Shown here piece after piece: positions 1 to 8,476 of a stretch of DNA of 64,000 nucleotides. Numbering within the stretch: the first letter of the stretch is position 1; each line of letters begins with the position of its first letter. Source of the stretch: Actinoplanes sichuanensis (GTDB lineage Bacteria; Actinomycetota; Actinomycetes; Mycobacteriales; Micromonosporaceae); the NCBI RefSeq assembly GCF_033097365.1, contig NZ_AP028461.1:930001-994000 (forward strand). Reading direction: 5' to 3'. The position numbers and the translations under genes are program-made. The notes beneath the pieces were generated by a model, which searched no databases, was not told the DNA's origin, and saw only the letters and a list, made by a program, of their open reading frames with translations.

Positions 1-366
1 GAGTCCGCTGCCGGCGACGGCCTGGTCCTTCTCGAAGTAGGCGGCGTAGACGATCCCGCACCAGCCGTTGTTGCATTTCGACCGGGCGTACGTCTGCGAG
101 TTGTCCAGATCCCACTGGTCGCGGCAGCTGCCGTTGACCGCGCCGGTGGTCTTCAGGCCGGGTGCGAGGGTGCCGTCGGGGCCGATGGCCGCGGTGGCGT
201 AACAGCCGTCGCCGTCGTAGTCGAACGCGGGGGAGAACGACTGCTCGTACCCGCCGGCGTTCTGCGGAAGGTTGTGCGGGGGATCGGCGAAAGCCGGGGT
301 GGCCGTGGCCGCGAGGAGCAGCACGGCGAAACCGGTGGCGGTTCCGGCTCGGGCGAGGCGACGCAT
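1..366 (-). CDS. NPP1/NLP family secreted protein, C-terminus cut by window edge
   Basis: This is the first 122 residues of a secreted necrosis-inducing-protein-like (NPP1/NLP) protein. The ATG lies at 364-366 and the frame is open to base 1. A signal peptide (MRRLARAGTATGFAVLLLAA, then ...TPAFA) is followed by the NLP N-terminal pattern FDYDGDGCYATAAI, CRDQWDLDNSQTYAR and CNNGWCGIVYAAYFEKDQ. The frame stops just before where the family signature GHRHDWE would be expected, so the metal-binding site cannot be checked. Plant-pathogen NLPs bind plant sphingolipids and lyse membranes. Actinomycete members are common and their role is unknown. It has its own promoter at 401-429 and lies downstream of the chitosanase on the same strand. 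Confidence 0.85.
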   Translation of the reverse strand, partial: MRRLARAGTATGFAVLLLAATATPAFADPPHNLPQNAGGYEQSFSPAFDYDGDGCYATAAIGPDGTLAPGLKTTGAVNGSCRDQWDLDNSQTYARSKCNNGWCGIVYAAYFEKDQAVAGSGL

Positions 367-400
367 AGGGGGCCCTTCGTTGGGTCGCGATAGGAAGGGA

Positions 401-429
401 TCTTTACCGTTGAGGTTGACGTCAGTCAA
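401..429 (-). promoter_or_regulatory. Predicted sigma-70-type promoter of the NLP gene
   Basis: Read on the minus strand, TTGACT (424-429) is followed after exactly 17 bases by TAAAGA (401-406). This is near consensus for a housekeeping actinobacterial promoter. It lies in the short gap between the chitosanase stop (441) and the NLP start (366), so the NLP gene need not depend on chitosanase transcription. Confidence 0.6.
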
Positions 430-440
430 TAGACGGGGCC

Positions 441-1643
441 TCAGCCGATGTGGAACGGATCGCCGTAGACGCTGAAGTCGAGCGGAGTGTTCAGGTCGAA
501 GTTGCCGTTGTTCAGGAACACTCGCTGCGCGGTGTCGATCCGGGTGACGTCGGAGTGGGCCTCCTCCTTCTTCATCTCGACGACCCGCTCGTCCAGGAAC
601 GCGTTCAGCCAGGTGCGCTCGTCGCCGCCCTGCGCAGGCGGCTTCGCCTTCTTCAGAGCGCGGGTACGGATCGACCGCATCCCCTCGTAGCCGTGCACCA
701 CCGACGCGTCGTAGTAGGCGAACTGCCCGAGTGCCCGTACCCCGTCGGATCTACCGTCCCGAACCGACGGGTTGAAGTAGACCCGGTCCCGCTCGGACTC
801 CTGGGCGGCCTGGAACACCGGGTCGGCCGCCGCGGTCTTCCAGTCCCGGGTGAAGTCGGGGTCGAGCCCGGCGTGCGACGCCGTGCCGTTCACGCTGCGT
901 AGCGCCGGCAGGTATTTGGCCAGCACGTTCGACGGTTTGGTGGCGGTGTAGGCCTCGACGAGTTCGAGCATGTCACCGGTGCCCGAGCAGAAGCCGATGA
1001 CGCCGGCCGTGTAGCCGCGGCCGTCGCCGATGTCCTCGATGTAGGAGAACTGGGCCCGCCAGTTCAGCGACGAGTTCTCGGCCGCCGAGACGATCTGCAT
1101 CGCGACGTCCTTCTTCGCCGGATCGTCGAGGTTCTTTCCGGCCGGAGCCGAGGTGGGTGTGGTGGTGCCGCCGGGCAGGGTCCACTTCTGGTTCGCCGTG
1201 GCGGCGCAGGTCCAGATCTGCAGGCGGGTGCCGTTGGCGCTGCTGTTGCCGGTTGCGTCGAGGCACTTGCCGGACCCGGTGTTCACGAGGGTGCCGTTGG
1301 TGGCGGTCCATTTCTGGGCGCCGGTGGCGTTGCAGTCGTACAGCTGGATCTTGGCGCCGTCGGTGGTCGACGCGGCCGTGACGTCGAGGCATTTGCCGAG
1401 CGCCCGGAGGGTTCCGTCGGTGTTGCCGACGGTCCACTGCTGGGCGGCGCTGTTGTTGCAGTCGTAGAGCTGGACGGCGGTGCCGTTGGCGGTCGCCGCG
1501 CCGGCGACGTCGATGCATTTGCCGCCGAGGCCCTTGATCGGGCCGGCCGTGGCGGCGCTGGCCGGCAGCAGTCCGACGATGATCGCCGTACCGGCGATGA
1601 CCAGGCCTGATGTGGCGTAGGCGAGGGTCCTTACGCGAATCAT
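441..1643 (-). CDS. csnA: GH46 endo-chitosanase with N-terminal ricin-B (CBM13) domain
   Basis: Secreted endo-chitosanase of 400 aa that hydrolyses beta-1,4 glucosamine linkages in chitosan. It has a signal peptide (about 1-31), a CBM13 lectin domain with three CLD/QxW-type repeats (about 34-157), a Thr/Pro linker (158-168) and a GH46 catalytic domain (about 170-400). The catalytic pair is visible: Glu189 in SAAENSSLNW and Asp207 in EDIGDGRGYT. They are 18 residues apart, as are Glu22 and Asp40 of the Streptomyces N174 enzyme. Most GH46 enzymes I know lack an N-terminal CBM13. It is transcribed divergently from a csnR-type ROK repressor and the oligosaccharide uptake operon, which fits joint control. 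Confidence 0.95.
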   Translation of the reverse strand: MIRVRTLAYATSGLVIAGTAIIVGLLPASAATAGPIKGLGGKCIDVAGAATANGTAVQLYDCNNSAAQQWTVGNTDGTLRALGKCLDVTAASTTDGAKIQLYDCNATGAQKWTATNGTLVNTGSGKCLDATGNSSANGTRLQIWTCAATANQKWTLPGGTTTPTSAPAGKNLDDPAKKDVAMQIVSAAENSSLNWRAQFSYIEDIGDGRGYTAGVIGFCSGTGDMLELVEAYTATKPSNVLAKYLPALRSVNGTASHAGLDPDFTRDWKTAAADPVFQAAQESERDRVYFNPSVRDGRSDGVRALGQFAYYDASVVHGYEGMRSIRTRALKKAKPPAQGGDERTWLNAFLDERVVEMKKEEAHSDVTRIDTAQRVFLNNGNFDLNTPLDFSVYGDPFHIG

Positions 1644-1694
1644 GGCGCTCCTGTGAGAGGGGAACGGTTGGGGTGGCGCGCGCGTTGGGGACGG

Positions 1695-1723
1695 ACTCTA
1701 CGACTGTTAAGTAGCTTTATCAA
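1695..1723 (-). promoter_or_regulatory. Predicted chitosanase promoter with a repressor box in the spacer
   Basis: On the minus strand TTGATA (1718-1723) and TAGAGT (1695-1700) are separated by exactly 17 bases. The plus-strand octamer ACTGTTAA (1703-1710) lies inside that spacer, where a bound protein would block RNA polymerase. The same octamer recurs at the csnR promoter. Confidence 0.6.
1703..1710 (+). promoter_or_regulatory. Putative CsnR operator box 1 (ACTGTTAA)
   Basis: Octamer ACTGTTAA lying between the -35 and -10 of the chitosanase promoter. A second exact copy is at 1774-1781, in the same orientation. CsnR of Streptomyces represses csnA from an operator in this region. That this octamer is its site here is inference. 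Confidence 0.4.
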
Positions 1724-1738
1724 TGTTTGCTGACGGGC

Positions 1739-1767
1739 TTGACGCGAGCCGTGCGGTGGCACAGGAT
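1739..1767 (+). promoter_or_regulatory. Predicted promoter of the csnR-csnK operon
   Basis: TTGACG (1739-1744), 17-base spacer, CAGGAT (1762-1767). Transcription would start near 1774, exactly at the second ACTGTTAA box. This arrangement would give autorepression by the ROK regulator. Confidence 0.5.
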
Positions 1768-1773
1768 GAGGCA

Positions 1774-1781
1774 ACTGTTAA
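1774..1781 (+). promoter_or_regulatory. Putative CsnR operator box 2 (ACTGTTAA)
   Basis: Second exact ACTGTTAA copy in the divergent intergenic region, at the expected transcription start of the operon. It is extended to CAACTGTTAAAC. It pairs with box 1 at 1703-1710. Confidence 0.4.
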
Positions 1782-1807
1782 ACACTTTGCCTATTACGGA
1801 GGCTCGG

Positions 1808-2983
1808 ATGGCGCGGCTGGCCGGCTCGTCCAAACTGCTGCGCGCCATGAACGAGAGCGCCGCACTCGAGTTGCTCCTCGAGCCGGGCAACCTCACCCGG
1901 GCCGACCTCCGCAAGATCACCGCGCTGTCCACGCCGACGATCTCCGAGGTGCTCCGCCGCCTCACCGAGGCCGGGCTCGTCGACGTCGTCGGGCACGCCA
2001 GCGGACGGCCCGGGCCGAACGCCGAGATCTACGCGGCCAATCCGGACGCGGCCTACGCCGTCGCCGTCTCGGTGCGTGACGTCGGAACCAGCGGCACACC
2101 GTCGGTGGTGGCTGGGCTCTGCGATCTTACCGGTGCGGTCCGGGCCCGGTTCGAGTCCCGCATCGATTTCCTCGGCGCCGATCCGGTGGCGGTGGTGGCC
2201 GATCTGGTCGACCGCCTGCGTGCGCAGGCCGACGTCGACGCCGGGCTGATCCGGCACGTGCAGCTCGGCGTGCCCGGCTCCTACGACCCGCGCACCGACA
2301 CGATCCGCCTGGTCGACGTGCCGGGTTTCGATCGTCCCGGTCTGCGGTCGGCGATCGCCGCCGAACTCGGCACCCAGGTGGGGGTGGACAACGACGTCAA
2401 CCTGGCCGCGGTGGCCGAGCGACGGCGCGGCGCCGGGCAGGACGCGGAGAACTTCGCGTTGCTCTGGATCGGCCAGGACGGTCTCGGTCTGGCCATCGAC
2501 ATCAACGGCTCGCTGCTGCGCGGCACCCGCGGGGGTGCCGGCGAGATCGGGTACGTGCCGCTCTACTCACCCGACTCTCCGCACCGCAAGCTCGACCTGC
2601 AGGACCTCTTCGGCGGCGCCGCGATCATGGAGCTGGCCCGGGACGACAACCTCGCGGGGGACACTCCGGCCGAGGTGGTCGCGGCCGCCGCCGCGGCCGG
2701 CGCCGAGGTGTTCATCGAGACCCTGGCCGACCGGATCGTGGTCGGTCTCGCCGCCGTGACCGCCATCCTCGACCCCCACCTCGTGGTACTCGCCGGTCCG
2801 ATCGCCCAGGCCGGCGGCGACACCCTGCTCACCGCGGTGAACAATGCGTTCCGGCGGGCCGCCCCGCTGGAGAGCTCGTTCGCCGTCACCACCATCGAAG
2901 ACGACGCGGTGCTGGTCGGTGCTCTCGACGCCGGTCTCGCCGCGGTCCGGCAAGCCTTGATCGCCGCCATTCGGGACAGCTAG
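1808..2983 (+). CDS. csnR: ROK-family transcriptional repressor (CsnR type)
   Basis: 391-aa regulator with an N-terminal winged helix-turn-helix (about 10-75; LTRADLRKITALSTPTISEV) and a C-terminal ROK domain. The ROK domain keeps the VDNDVN ATP/sugar-site motif and the GGAGEIGYVP motif, but I do not see the CxCGxxGC zinc motif of classic ROK proteins. An earlier in-frame ATG exists at 1727. I chose 1808 because GGAGG precedes it at good spacing and the extra residues resemble no ROK N-terminus. In Streptomyces, CsnR represses the chitosanase gene and its own uptake operon. The divergent chitosanase and identical downstream gene order support the same role here. Confidence 0.9.
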   Translation: MARLAGSSKLLRAMNESAALELLLEPGNLTRADLRKITALSTPTISEVLRRLTEAGLVDVVGHASGRPGPNAEIYAANPDAAYAVAVSVRDVGTSGTPSVVAGLCDLTGAVRARFESRIDFLGADPVAVVADLVDRLRAQADVDAGLIRHVQLGVPGSYDPRTDTIRLVDVPGFDRPGLRSAIAAELGTQVGVDNDVNLAAVAERRRGAGQDAENFALLWIGQDGLGLAIDINGSLLRGTRGGAGEIGYVPLYSPDSPHRKLDLQDLFGGAAIMELARDDNLAGDTPAEVVAAAAAAGAEVFIETLADRIVVGLAAVTAILDPHLVVLAGPIAQAGGDTLLTAVNNAFRRAAPLESSFAVTTIEDDAVLVGALDAGLAAVRQALIAAIRDS

Positions 2984-3006
2984 TCCCCATGTGAAAGGCC
3001 GAAATA

Positions 3007-4323
3007 GTGAACAAACGGATACCCCATGCCCTTTTTGCCCTGGTAGCTGCGGGTTTGCTAGTCACCGGTTGCACGCCCGCCCCGAAAGAGAACAAGATCG
3101 CCGACCCGGGAACCGAGGTCTCCGGAACCGTCGAGCTCTGGCACTTCTTCACCGAGCGCGAGGCCGCGGCCATCGACGACGTGCTCGAGGACTTCTCCAC
3201 CGGTCACCCGAACATCAAGGTCACCGTCAAGTCGGGACAGGACGACTCCAAGGTCACCCAGGCCATCGGCGCCGGCAACGGGCCGGACATCGGGCTCTCC
3301 TACTCCACCGACATCGTCGGCAAGTTCTGCTCCTCCGGCGCTTGGGTGGACCTCAACCCGTACATCGAGCGCGACAAGGTCGACCTCGCCAAGCTCAACG
3401 CGACCACCAGGTCGTACACCGAGTTCGGCGGCAAACGCTGCGCCATGCCGTTCCTCGCCGACGCCTACGGGTTGTACTACAACAAGGATCTGTTCGCGAA
3501 GGCCGGCCTGAGCACGCCGCCGAAGACCCTCGACGAACTCACCGAGTACGCCAAGAAACTGACCGTCCGTAACCCGGACGGCTCACTCAAGACCGTCGGC
3601 TTCCTACCGCTCTACGACTTCTACGAGAACTCGGCCTCGCACCTCGCCCCGGCCACCGGCGCCAAGTGGCTCACCGCCGACGGGAAGAGCGCGGTCGGCA
3701 CCGACCCCGGCTGGAAGGCCCTGCTGACCTGGCAGAAGAACCTCGTCGACTGGTACGGCTACGACGACCTCACCAAGTTCAAGGCGAGCCTCGGCGACGA
3801 GTTCAGCGCCGACAACGCCTTCCAGAAGGGTCAGGTCGCGATAAACGTCGACGCCGAGTACCGGCTGGCGTTCCTCAAGGATCAGAGCCCCGACCTGAAG
3901 TACGGGGTGGCACCGATCCCGACCACCGACCCGGCCCGCTACGGCGGTGGCTACGTGACCGGCAACATCATGGGCATCAGCAAGAACGCCAAGAACCCCG
4001 AGGCGGCCTGGGAACTGATCAAGTACCTGACCACCGACGACAAGGCGGTCATCAAGCTGGCCGGCCTGCTGAAGAACGTGCCGACCACGACGACCGCGAT
4101 CGCCGACCCGGGACTCAACGCCGACCAGGACTTCAAGGCGTTCATCGACATCTTCAACAACCCGAACTCGATGACCTCACCGCCGTCGAAGTCCGGCCCG
4201 GCCTACCAGGAGACCTTCGGGACGTTCCTGACCGGGTACCAGTCCGGCAAGGTCGCCGACCTGAACCAGGGGCTGGCCGAGGCGGACAAGCAGATCGACA
4301 GCGTCATGTCGCTGGGCGGCTGA
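3007..4323 (+). CDS. csnE: Chitosan-oligosaccharide ABC transporter, solute-binding lipoprotein (CsnE type)
   Basis: 438-aa family 1 extracellular sugar-binding protein with a GTG start. The lipoprotein signal peptide ends in the lipobox LVTGC, giving a membrane-anchored protein after lipidation. The body has the usual cluster B features (VELWHFFTEREAAAI, GNGPDIGLSYSTDIV, PFLADAYGLYYNKDLF). It lies 23 bp after the repressor and is followed by two permeases. No ATPase gene is in the operon, so the shared ATPase MsiK, encoded elsewhere in actinomycetes, probably energises uptake. The CsnE assignment, with glucosamine oligosaccharides as substrate, rests on gene order and the neighbouring chitosanase. 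Confidence 0.85.
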   Translation: MNKRIPHALFALVAAGLLVTGCTPAPKENKIADPGTEVSGTVELWHFFTEREAAAIDDVLEDFSTGHPNIKVTVKSGQDDSKVTQAIGAGNGPDIGLSYSTDIVGKFCSSGAWVDLNPYIERDKVDLAKLNATTRSYTEFGGKRCAMPFLADAYGLYYNKDLFAKAGLSTPPKTLDELTEYAKKLTVRNPDGSLKTVGFLPLYDFYENSASHLAPATGAKWLTADGKSAVGTDPGWKALLTWQKNLVDWYGYDDLTKFKASLGDEFSADNAFQKGQVAINVDAEYRLAFLKDQSPDLKYGVAPIPTTDPARYGGGYVTGNIMGISKNAKNPEAAWELIKYLTTDDKAVIKLAGLLKNVPTTTTAIADPGLNADQDFKAFIDIFNNPNSMTSPPSKSGPAYQETFGTFLTGYQSGKVADLNQGLAEADKQIDSVMSLGG

Positions 4324-4328
4324 CCGAG

Positions 4329-5255
4329 GTGACCGGCACTTCCCTGCGCCGGAGCGCGACGACCTTCTCGTTCGTCGCGCCCGCGCTCCTCGGCATCGCG
4401 ATCTTCTTCGTCTACCCGTTGATCTCGGCGATCTACTTCTCGTTCACCAAGTTCGACCTGCTCTCCGTACCCCGATGGGTGGGTCTTGAGAATTATCGGC
4501 GGATGGCCGACGACCCCTTCCTGCTCCAGGCGGTGCGCAACACGCTGTGGATGGTGGTGGTCTTCGTGCCGGTCCGGATCCTCGGCGCGATCGGCCTGTC
4601 CATGCTGCTGGTGCAGCTCAAGCGGGGTGCCGGGTTCTTCCGGACGATCTTCTACCTGCCCGCCCTGGTGCCACCGGTGGCCGCCACCATCGCGTTCGTC
4701 TACCTGCTCAAGCCGGGCACCGGCCCGGTCAACCACTTCCTCGAGATGATCGGGATCGACGGGCCGCTCTGGTTCAACTCTCCCGTCTGGGCGAAACCGT
4801 CGCTGGTCCTGCTGGGCCTCTGGGGCATCGGCGACCTGATGATCATCTTCCTGGCGGCTGTGCTGGGTGTCCCGGAGAGCCTCTACGAGGCCGCGTCGCT
4901 GGACGGCGCGAACGCCTGGCACAAGTTCCGGTCGATCACGCTGCCGACGATCCGCCCGGTGATCCTCTTCGCGGCGGTCACCGGTGTGATCTACACGTTG
5001 CAGTACTTCGACCAGGCGGCGGTGGCCGGCTCGATCGCCAGCGGGCAGGCCACCGTCGGCGCCGGGATCTCACAATCCTTCGGCTACCCGGAGGGCTCCA
5101 CGTTCACCTATCCGCTGTGGCTCTACACCGTCGGATTCCGGTACAGCGCGCTCGGCTACGCCAACGCCCTCGCCATCGTGTTGTTCCTGGTCGCGCTGTC
5201 GGTCACGGTGATCCTGCTGCGCCGGGCCAAGGCCTTCTCCGGGGAGGAATCATGA
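4329..5255 (+). CDS. csnF: Sugar ABC transporter permease (CsnF type, MalF-like)
   Basis: 308-aa inner-membrane permease with six predicted membrane spans. The first is TFSFVAPALLGIAIFFVYPL near residue 10. The cytoplasmic EAA loop reads EAASLDGANAWHKFRSITLP and would dock the ATPase. The GTG start, 5 bp after the binding-protein stop, implies translational coupling. The stop overlaps the next start by 4 bp (ATGA). CUT1-type two-permease transporters import oligosaccharides, here most likely chitosan fragments. Confidence 0.88.
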   Translation: MTGTSLRRSATTFSFVAPALLGIAIFFVYPLISAIYFSFTKFDLLSVPRWVGLENYRRMADDPFLLQAVRNTLWMVVVFVPVRILGAIGLSMLLVQLKRGAGFFRTIFYLPALVPPVAATIAFVYLLKPGTGPVNHFLEMIGIDGPLWFNSPVWAKPSLVLLGLWGIGDLMIIFLAAVLGVPESLYEAASLDGANAWHKFRSITLPTIRPVILFAAVTGVIYTLQYFDQAAVAGSIASGQATVGAGISQSFGYPEGSTFTYPLWLYTVGFRYSALGYANALAIVLFLVALSVTVILLRRAKAFSGEES

Positions 5256-6130
5256 CGATCACCATGGAGCGGCCGGTCGAACAGGCCGCACCCACCCGGG
5301 CCGTCAAACGGCAGAACCGGCTCGTCTGGATCGCCCGGCACAGCATCGCCATCGCGCTCGCCATCATGTTCGTCACGCCCGTCGTCTACCTGGTCCTGCT
5401 CTCGCTGATGACCAGCAATCAGGCGCTCACCAGCGACTACTGGCCCAACACCTGGCATCCGGAGAACTACCTCAGGGTCTTCCAGAACACCCCGCTGCCG
5501 CACTACCTGCTCAACACCGTGCTGTACGCGGTGACCGCCACCGTCCTCACCCTCGTGTCCAGCGTGCCCGCCGCGTACGCCCTCGCGAAGTTGAAGTTCC
5601 GGGGCCGCAACCTGATGTTCCTCGTGGTGATCTGCGTGATGATGCTGCCACCGCAGGTGGTGACCGTCCCGCTGTATCTGATGTGGGCGCGGTACGGCCT
5701 GACCGGTTCGCTCGCCCCGCTGATCATCCCGGCGCTGTTCGGGGACGCGTTCTGCATCTTCCTGCTGCGCCAGTTCCTGCTGACCATCCCGAGCGAGTAC
5801 CTGGACGCGGCCCGCGTCGACGGCTGCGGCGAATGGCGGACCCTGCTACGGGTGGTGCTGCCGATGGCCCGTCCCGGCATCGCGGCGGCCGGACTGTTCC
5901 AGTTCTTCTACTGCTGGAACGACTACTACGGTCCGCTGCTCTACACCAGCGAGAACGAGAGCTCGTGGACGCTCTCGCTCGGCCTGGCGTCGTTCCGGAC
6001 CGTCCACCACGTCGACTGGAACCTGGTCACGGCGGCCACCGTGCTGGCCATGGCCCCACTGATCATCATCTTCTTCTTCGCCCAGCGCTCGTTCGTGCAG
6101 GGCATCACGCTGACAGGATTCAAAGGGTGA
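5252..6130 (+). CDS. csnG: Sugar ABC transporter permease (CsnG type, MalG-like)
   Basis: 292-aa second permease with a hydrophilic N-terminus of about 30 residues and six membrane spans. The EAA loop is DAARVDGCGEWRTLLRVVLP. The ATG at 5252 overlaps the previous stop as ATGA, preceded by GGGGAGG. The end overlaps the GH4 gene by 4 bp. It would form the heterodimeric channel with the upstream permease. Confidence 0.88.
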   Translation: MTITMERPVEQAAPTRAVKRQNRLVWIARHSIAIALAIMFVTPVVYLVLLSLMTSNQALTSDYWPNTWHPENYLRVFQNTPLPHYLLNTVLYAVTATVLTLVSSVPAAYALAKLKFRGRNLMFLVVICVMMLPPQVVTVPLYLMWARYGLTGSLAPLIIPALFGDAFCIFLLRQFLLTIPSEYLDAARVDGCGEWRTLLRVVLPMARPGIAAAGLFQFFYCWNDYYGPLLYTSENESSWTLSLGLASFRTVHHVDWNLVTAATVLAMAPLIIIFFFAQRSFVQGITLTGFKG

Positions 6131-7383
6131 AAATCGCAGTCGTCGGAGGCGGATCGACCTACACGCCCGAGCTGGTCGACGGGTTCGCCCGGCTCGGCTC
6201 GACCGTCTCCGAGCTGGTGCTGATCGACCCGGCCGCCGAACGGCTGGAGATCGTCGGGGCGTTCGCCGCCCGGATCTTCCAGCACTACGGGCATCCCGGG
6301 CGGGTGACCTGGACGTCCGATCTGGACGCCGGGGTCACCGACGCCGACGCCGTCGTCATCCAGTTGCGCGTCGGCGGGCAGCAGGCGCGAATCACCGACG
6401 AGACGTTCCCGCTGGACTGCGGCTGCGTCGGGCAGGAGACCACCGGGGCCGGCGGCCTGGCCAAGGCGCTGCGAACCGTTCCGGTGATCCTCGACGTCGC
6501 CTCGCGCATCCGGGCCCGGGCCAAACCGGGCGCCTGGATCGTCGACTTCACCAACCCGGTCGGGATCGTGACCCGGGCGCTGCTCGACGCCGGGCACAAG
6601 GCGGTCGGTCTGTGCAACGTCGCGATCGGTTTCCAGCGGCGGTTCGCCGGTTACCTGGGCGTTGATCCGTCCGCGGTGGTCCTGGACCACATCGGCCTGA
6701 ACCACTTGACCTGGGAGCGGGCGGCGCTCGTGGACGGTGTCGACCGGCTGCCCGGCCTGCTCGCCGACCACATGTCGGAGATATCTGGCGAAGTGGATAT
6801 TCCTGCCCCGGTCATCGCGATGCTGGGCGTCGTGCCCTCCTACTACCTGTCCTACTTCTACCGCCACGACGAGCACGTCCGTGAATCGCGCGGGGAGAAG
6901 ACCCGCGGCCGGCGCGTCGCCGAGATCGAGGCGACGCTGCTCGACATGTACCGCGACGTCACCCTCACCGAGAAACCGGCTCTGCTCGGCGAGCGCGGCG
7001 GCGCCTACTACTCCGAGGCCGCGGTCGGGCTGCTCGCCTCGCTCTTCGGGCTCGACGACACGTCCGTGCACTCGGTCAACATCCGCAACAACGGCACCCT
7101 CCCGTTCCTGCCGGCCGACGCCGTCATCGAGGTCTCGGCCCGGGCGGGCCTCGACGGGCCGGCGCCACTGCCGGTCACCGCGTTGCCGCCCGATCTGACC
7201 GCGTTGATCACACACACCTGGGGGTACGAGGAACTGGCGCTCGACGCGGCGTTGCGCGGCGGCCGTGACCGGGTCTACCGGGCGCTGCTCGCCCACCCGC
7301 TGATCGGGCAGCACGAGCAGGCCGACGCCCTCACCGACCGGCTGATCGCGGCCGGCCGTGCCCATCTCGCGTGGGCCCGATGA
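6127..7383 (+). CDS. csnH: GH4 family NAD-dependent glycosidase (CsnH type)
   Basis: 418-aa cytoplasmic glycoside hydrolase family 4 enzyme. It has an N-terminal nucleotide-binding motif (VKIAVVGGGSTYTPELVDGF), the GH4 loop VIQLRVGGQQARITDE, DFTNPVGIVTR, and the metal-site Cys and His in GLCNVAIGF and DHIGLNHLTW. GH4 enzymes use NAD+ and a divalent metal to oxidise C3, eliminate, then reduce. In the Streptomyces csn operon the GH4 member CsnH is thought to act on imported glucosamine oligosaccharides, possibly after phosphorylation. The GTG start overlaps the preceding stop (GTGA). Confidence 0.87.
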   Translation: MKIAVVGGGSTYTPELVDGFARLGSTVSELVLIDPAAERLEIVGAFAARIFQHYGHPGRVTWTSDLDAGVTDADAVVIQLRVGGQQARITDETFPLDCGCVGQETTGAGGLAKALRTVPVILDVASRIRARAKPGAWIVDFTNPVGIVTRALLDAGHKAVGLCNVAIGFQRRFAGYLGVDPSAVVLDHIGLNHLTWERAALVDGVDRLPGLLADHMSEISGEVDIPAPVIAMLGVVPSYYLSYFYRHDEHVRESRGEKTRGRRVAEIEATLLDMYRDVTLTEKPALLGERGGAYYSEAAVGLLASLFGLDDTSVHSVNIRNNGTLPFLPADAVIEVSARAGLDGPAPLPVTALPPDLTALITHTWGYEELALDAALRGGRDRVYRALLAHPLIGQHEQADALTDRLIAAGRAHLAWAR

Positions 7384-8360
7384 GCGACCTGTACCTGGCG
7401 GTCGACGGCGGCAACTCGAAGACCGACGTGGTCCTCGGCGACGCCGCCGGCAAGGTGCTCGCCACCGCCCGTGGCGGCACGTCCTCCCCGCACAACATCG
7501 GCCTGTCCGGAACCGTCGACGTGCTCGGCCGGTTGATCGCGACCGCCCGGGAACGGGCCGACCTCCCGGCCGACACCCGGATCGAGACGGTCGCGGTCTA
7601 TCTGGCCGGGGCCGACCTGCCGATCGAGGTGACCCGGCTGCACGAGGCCGTCTCGGCGCAGGGCTGGGCCCGGCGGGCACTCGTCGACAACGACTGTTTC
7701 GCGCTGCTCCGGGCCGGTACGTCGGCGGCCGACGCGGTCACCGTGGTGTGCGGGGCCGGCACCAACTGCGTGGGGCGGGCGGCCGATGGGCGTACCGCCA
7801 GATTCGTCGCTCTCGGCTCGATCTCGGGTGACTGGGGCGGCGGCCATGACCTCGCCGAACACACCCTGCGCGAAGCGGCGCGCGGCGAGGACGGCCGAGG
7901 CCGTCCGACCGCCCTGTCCACGGCGGTGGCCGCCCATTTCGGGCTGCCGACCGTGGAGCGGGTGAGCATCGCCCTGCACCTGGGTGAGGTGTCCCGCGAC
8001 CGCATCCCGGAGCTGACGCCGCTGCTGTTCGAGGCCGCGGCGGCGGGTGACGAGGTGGCGTCGGGGCTGGTCAGTCGCCAGGCGTCGGAGATCCTGGCCC
8101 AGCACCGGGCGGCCGCCACCCGCCTCGGCCTGCTGACCGCTCCGCACGCCGTGGTCCTGGGCGGCGGTGTCCTGCAGGCCCGCATCCCGCAGTTGCACGA
8201 CGCGGTGGTCGGCGGCCTGCACGCCCAGGCGCCGCTGGCCGAGGTGACGGTCCTGGACACCCCGCCGGTGACCGGCGCCGCCCTGCTGGCCCTGGACACG
8301 CTGGACGCCGCTCCGGACGCCGAGCCCATCCTCCGGGCCGCCCTCTCCACCCCCATCTGA
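7380..8360 (+). CDS. csnK: N-acetylglucosamine kinase-like sugar kinase (CsnK type)
   Basis: 326-aa kinase of the BadF/BadG/BcrA/BcrD ATPase family (ASKHA fold). The phosphate-1 loop is LAVDGGNSKTDVVLG, the second is CGAGTNCVGR, and GDWGGGHDLAEHTLREAARG is the usual GlcNAc-kinase signature. It likely phosphorylates glucosamine or its oligosaccharide released from chitosan, feeding the GH4 enzyme or central amino-sugar metabolism. It is the last gene of the operon, overlapping the GH4 stop as ATGA, and is closed by a strong hairpin at 8366-8409. Confidence 0.83.
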   Translation: MSDLYLAVDGGNSKTDVVLGDAAGKVLATARGGTSSPHNIGLSGTVDVLGRLIATARERADLPADTRIETVAVYLAGADLPIEVTRLHEAVSAQGWARRALVDNDCFALLRAGTSAADAVTVVCGAGTNCVGRAADGRTARFVALGSISGDWGGGHDLAEHTLREAARGEDGRGRPTALSTAVAAHFGLPTVERVSIALHLGEVSRDRIPELTPLLFEAAAAGDEVASGLVSRQASEILAQHRAAATRLGLLTAPHAVVLGGGVLQARIPQLHDAVVGGLHAQAPLAEVTVLDTPPVTGAALLALDTLDAAPDAEPILRAALSTPI

Positions 8361-8365
8361 GTTCC

Positions 8366-8409
8366 CCGCTCGCCGCTGTCTCGACGCTCCCGGAGACGGC
8401 GGCGAGCGG
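8366..8409 (+). terminator. Transcription terminator of the csn operon
   Basis: A 17-bp stem (8366-8382 with 8393-8409, one G-U pair) closes a 10-base loop, 5 bp after the kinase stop. No U-tract follows, which is usual for high-GC actinomycete terminators. Confidence 0.75.
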
Positions 8410-8476
8410 CCTGCTGATCGGCTGCGGTGTTTCACAGGTTTCCGGCACTCCGTCGTCGTGGAGGCGGCCACAATCA

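Noticed and set aside
1644..1807. DasR operator (ACTGGTCTAGACCAGT-like) controlling the chitosanase
   Set aside because: No such palindrome is present in the intergenic region. The ACTGTTAA pair is a better candidate.
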